Source: an uncultured Paracoccaceae bacterium | GTDB taxonomy: Bacteria > Pseudomonadota > Alphaproteobacteria > Rhodobacterales > Rhodobacteraceae | Length of the DNA: 5,910 nt | Assembly: GCA_937900975.1 (NCBI GenBank) | Contig: CALCPC010000449.1 | Span: forward strand, 1-5,910 | Reading direction: 5' to 3' | Shown: positions 5,884 to 5,910 of the stretch, piece by piece | Layout: each line of letters begins with the position of its first letter | How positions within the stretch are numbered: the first letter of the stretch is position 1 | Made by a program: the position numbers and the translations under genes | The notes under the pieces: generated by a model | Told to the model about the DNA's origin: nothing | The model's database searches: none | The model's input: only the letters and a program-made list of their open reading frames with translations

Positions 5884-5910
5884 TCTACCTGAAATTCAGA
5901 AGACCGGGAC

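Overview
The window reads as a GC-rich chromosomal segment of an alphaproteobacterium, most likely a Rhodobacteraceae/Roseobacter-type bacterium. This rests on the GC-ending codon bias, on two family 5 solute-binding proteins of a type familiar from that group, and on an exported PilJ-like/Cache sensor protein. The taxonomic call is inference from recall of families, not from a search. Every gene I can support lies on the minus strand, so the order of transcription runs from high to low coordinates. Plus-strand open frames are antisense shadows of these genes.

Layout in transcription order. (1) 5875-4286: a periplasmic substrate-binding protein of the DppA/OppA family (SBP2), starting at GTG and followed by a GC-rich hairpin. 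(2) 4217-3543: an unrecognised protein with one N-terminal membrane helix and a long Ala/Glu-rich, probably coiled-coil region. It has a clear ribosome binding site and more A/T-ending codons than its neighbours. (3) 3500-3219: a short Ala-rich frame in exactly the same reading frame as gene 2, separated from it by an in-frame TAA and a TAG. It may be the severed C-terminus of one longer gene. (4) 3135-1579: a second family 5 substrate-binding protein (SBP1), clearly paralogous to SBP2, with a strong Shine-Dalgarno site, an imperfect palindrome upstream and a hairpin terminator downstream. (5) 1376-171: an exported protein with two PilJ-like helical regions and a C-terminal PDC/Cache domain that is cut by an in-frame TAG. 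Cache-like sequence continues in the same frame from 170 toward the window edge, so this gene looks disrupted.

How they may work together. The two binding proteins should capture an oligopeptide-like or other small solute in the periplasm for an ABC importer. The permeases and ATPases are not in the window; if linked, they could lie upstream beyond 5910 or elsewhere. The membrane-anchored coiled-coil gene lies between the paralogs, where a transporter operon would not normally carry such a gene. The sensor gene is probably a separate transcription unit behind the SBP1 terminator.

The most notable feature is that two of the four loci appear to be interrupted by in-frame nonsense codons while both binding-protein genes are intact. 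I found no RNA gene, CRISPR array, insertion sequence or defence system. The intergenic spaces are 1377-1578, 3136-3218 and 4218-4285; the hairpins and the palindrome listed below account for what I can see in them.
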